A DNA stretch of 33,872 bases from assembly GCA_020849945.1 (NCBI GenBank), contig JADZFK010000105.1, positions 1-33,872 of the forward strand, read 5' to 3'. Source of the stretch: Pirellulales bacterium. Its GTDB lineage: Bacteria > Planctomycetota > Planctomycetia > Pirellulales > Lacipirellulaceae. Under the pieces are notes generated by a model that saw nothing but the letters and a program-made list of their open reading frames with translations, had not been told where the DNA came from and did not search any database. This document shows positions 32,683 through 33,872 of the stretch, piece by piece (the first letter of the stretch is position 1; every line of letters begins with the position of its first letter). Position numbers and translations under genes: made by a program.

Positions 32683-33597
32683 ATGAAGATTGAGCTTCGC
32701 AACGTGGCCGAACTCCGGCCTTATGAGAACAACCCCCGCCTGAACGATGACGCCGTTGCTGCCGTGGCGGCGAGCATTCGCGAGTTTGGGTTCCGCCAGC
32801 CGATCGTGGTTGACGCGGACGGTGTCATCATCTGCGGACACACGCGGTACAAGGCCGCGCTGCACCTCGGCCTGGAAAAGGTGCCGATGCATGTTGCCAA
32901 GGATCTGACGCCGGAACAGATCAAGGCGTACCGCATCGCCGACAACCAGACAGCGTCTCTGGCCGAGTGGAACTACGAGTTGCTGCCGATCGAACTGACC
33001 GATCTTCAGGCATGCAATTACGACCTCGGTCTGCTGGGTTTCGATGCCGACGACCTGGCCGAGCTGCTCGATCCCGGCGTGAAGGATGGACTATGCGACC
33101 CAGATGAAATCCCGGCGCCACCTGACGCCGCGACCACGCAACCCGGCGACTTGTGGATTCTGGGCGACCATCGTTTACTCTGCGGCGACAGCAGCAACGC
33201 TGCCGACGTGGACCGGCTGCTCGACGGCGCGGCGATTCACCTCGTGAACACCGATCCGCCGTACAACGTGAAGGTCGAGCCGCGAAGTAACAATGCTATC
33301 GCCGCGGGCCTCTCGTCCTTCCAAGGGACCACGCATCACCAGGGTCTCGACCTCGCGCGGCATCCAGAGAAGTCGAAGCCGACGCAGAAGAAGATGCGTG
33401 CGAAGGACCGGCCGCTGGCGAACGACTTTGTCTCGGACGAAGCGTTCGACCAGTTGCTCAGCGACTGGTTCGGCAACATGGCCCGCGTTTTGTCGCCCGG
33501 TCGGGGCTTCTACATTTGGGGCGGCTACGCCAACTGTGGGAACTACCCACCCGTGCTGAAGGCGATGGGCCTCTACTTCAGCCAAGCCATCATCTGA
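32683..33597 (+). CDS. ParB-DNA methyltransferase, interrupted by TGA
   Basis: N-terminal 304 codons of a phage-type fusion of a ParB-like nuclease domain with a DNA methyltransferase that would modify adenine N6 or cytosine N4. ParB region, residues 1-110: LRPYENNPRLN, FRQPIVVDADGVIICGHTR, YRIADNQT. The methyltransferase part starts near 140 (GDLWILGDHRLLCGDS) and holds the catalytic TDPPYN (Asp191 to Tyr194). The frame stops at TGA 33595-33597, right after SQAII, where relatives have a Trp (IIWVK). Reading through, the missing parts follow in frame. Alone, this piece lacks the SAM-binding motif and should be inactive. ATG 32683 has CGGAG 9 nt upstream; the frame extends back to a TTG at 32650. 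Such genes are common in prophages and integrated elements. Confidence 0.85.
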   Translation: MKIELRNVAELRPYENNPRLNDDAVAAVAASIREFGFRQPIVVDADGVIICGHTRYKAALHLGLEKVPMHVAKDLTPEQIKAYRIADNQTASLAEWNYELLPIELTDLQACNYDLGLLGFDADDLAELLDPGVKDGLCDPDEIPAPPDAATTQPGDLWILGDHRLLCGDSSNAADVDRLLDGAAIHLVNTDPPYNVKVEPRSNNAIAAGLSSFQGTTHHQGLDLARHPEKSKPTQKKMRAKDRPLANDFVSDEAFDQLLSDWFGNMARVLSPGRGFYIWGGYANCGNYPPVLKAMGLYFSQAII

Positions 33598-33872
33598 GTG
33601 AAGGAGCATCCGGTGCTCACGCGGAAAGACTTCATGGGAAATCATGAATGGTGTTTCTATGGCTGGCGTGAGGGCGCGGCGCACTTGTACCTCGGCCCGA
33701 ACAACGCGGTCGATGTGTGGAGCGTGAAGAAGGTGAACCCGCAGTCGATGGTTCACCTAACCGAGAAGCCGGTCGAGCTCGCCGTGCGGGCGATGCAGTA
33801 TTCGTCACGGACGGGCGAGAACGTGCTCGACTTGTTCGGCGGCAGCGGCTCGACGTTAATCGCAGCCGAGCA
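33598..33872 (+). pseudogene. In-frame remainder of the DNA methyltransferase
   Basis: Directly after the TGA the same frame continues with VKEHPVLTRKDFMGNHEW, CFYGWREGAAHLY, HLTEKPVELAVRAMQ and the SAM-binding DLFGGSGSTLIAAE at the window edge. The catalytic motif before the SAM motif gives the beta-class order. The window cuts the gene, so its true end is unseen. Possible causes are a single G to A change from TGG, a base-call error, or, least likely, readthrough. GTG at 33598 could restart translation but would not supply the catalytic motif. Confidence 0.8.

Noticed and set aside
33595-33597. TGA read as Trp by a variant genetic code
   Set aside because: Other genes in the window encode Trp by TGG and end in ordinary stop codons including TGA, for example at 3483-3485 and 7054-7056, so a code change is not supported.

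Overview
The window looks like chromosome of a planctomycete, most likely of the Pirellula/Rhodopirellula group. The support is: a PEP-CTERM sorting signal, a fused ResB-CcsA cytochrome c synthase, a DnaA with planctomycete-like DNA-binding motifs, a Tat-exported Gfo/Idh/MocA oxidoreductase, mostly weak Shine-Dalgarno sites, and intergenic regions crowded with palindromic repeats of the kind common in that phylum. The assignment is by inspection only.

Layout. 1-2150: a PEP-CTERM protein gene (minus strand) bracketed by two direct copies of a 65-nt hairpin repeat. 2154-7056: a lipoprotein overlapping a giant ResB-CcsA fusion, both plus strand. 7147-9313: a small membrane protein (minus) and an alpha-ketoglutaric-semialdehyde-type aldehyde dehydrogenase (plus). 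9430-14046, minus strand: dnaA, a double-GNAT acetyltransferase and a planctomycete family protein, separated by repeat-rich gaps. 14264-18487, plus strand: a class I methyltransferase with a THUMP-like C-terminus, an isopropylmalate dehydrogenase and the secreted oxidoreductase.

18652-30175 is one long minus-strand chemotaxis locus. In transcription order: small helical protein, CheA (two Hpt domains, two CheW-like domains), CheW, a chemoreceptor with Cache-like sensor, HAMP and PAS, CheY, CheB, CheR, CheX-like phosphatase, a membrane-anchored unknown, CheY, CheX-like phosphatase. It holds receptor, kinase, adaptation pair, two receivers and two candidate phosphatases, plus two proteins I cannot assign. 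These two are the best candidates here for undescribed chemotaxis components. The locus is interrupted at 23514-23933 by a cluster of hairpins and heptamer repeats.

31137-32105 is a secreted beta-propeller glycosidase-like protein. At 32188-32240 lies the 3' part of a tRNA-Leu(CAA) gene, broken at the anticodon stem, a classic scar of integration by a tyrosine recombinase. To its right are a short ORF and a ParB-DNA methyltransferase of phage type with an in-frame TGA. I read everything right of about 32240 as the edge of an integrated element whose other end lies beyond the window.

Several repeat families recur: a 191-nt nested fold-back element (12770 and 30653), a 65-nt hairpin (145 and 1655), and a short hairpin with a covarying base pair (11452 and 17015). 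A related palindromic sequence sits inside the methyltransferase coding region.
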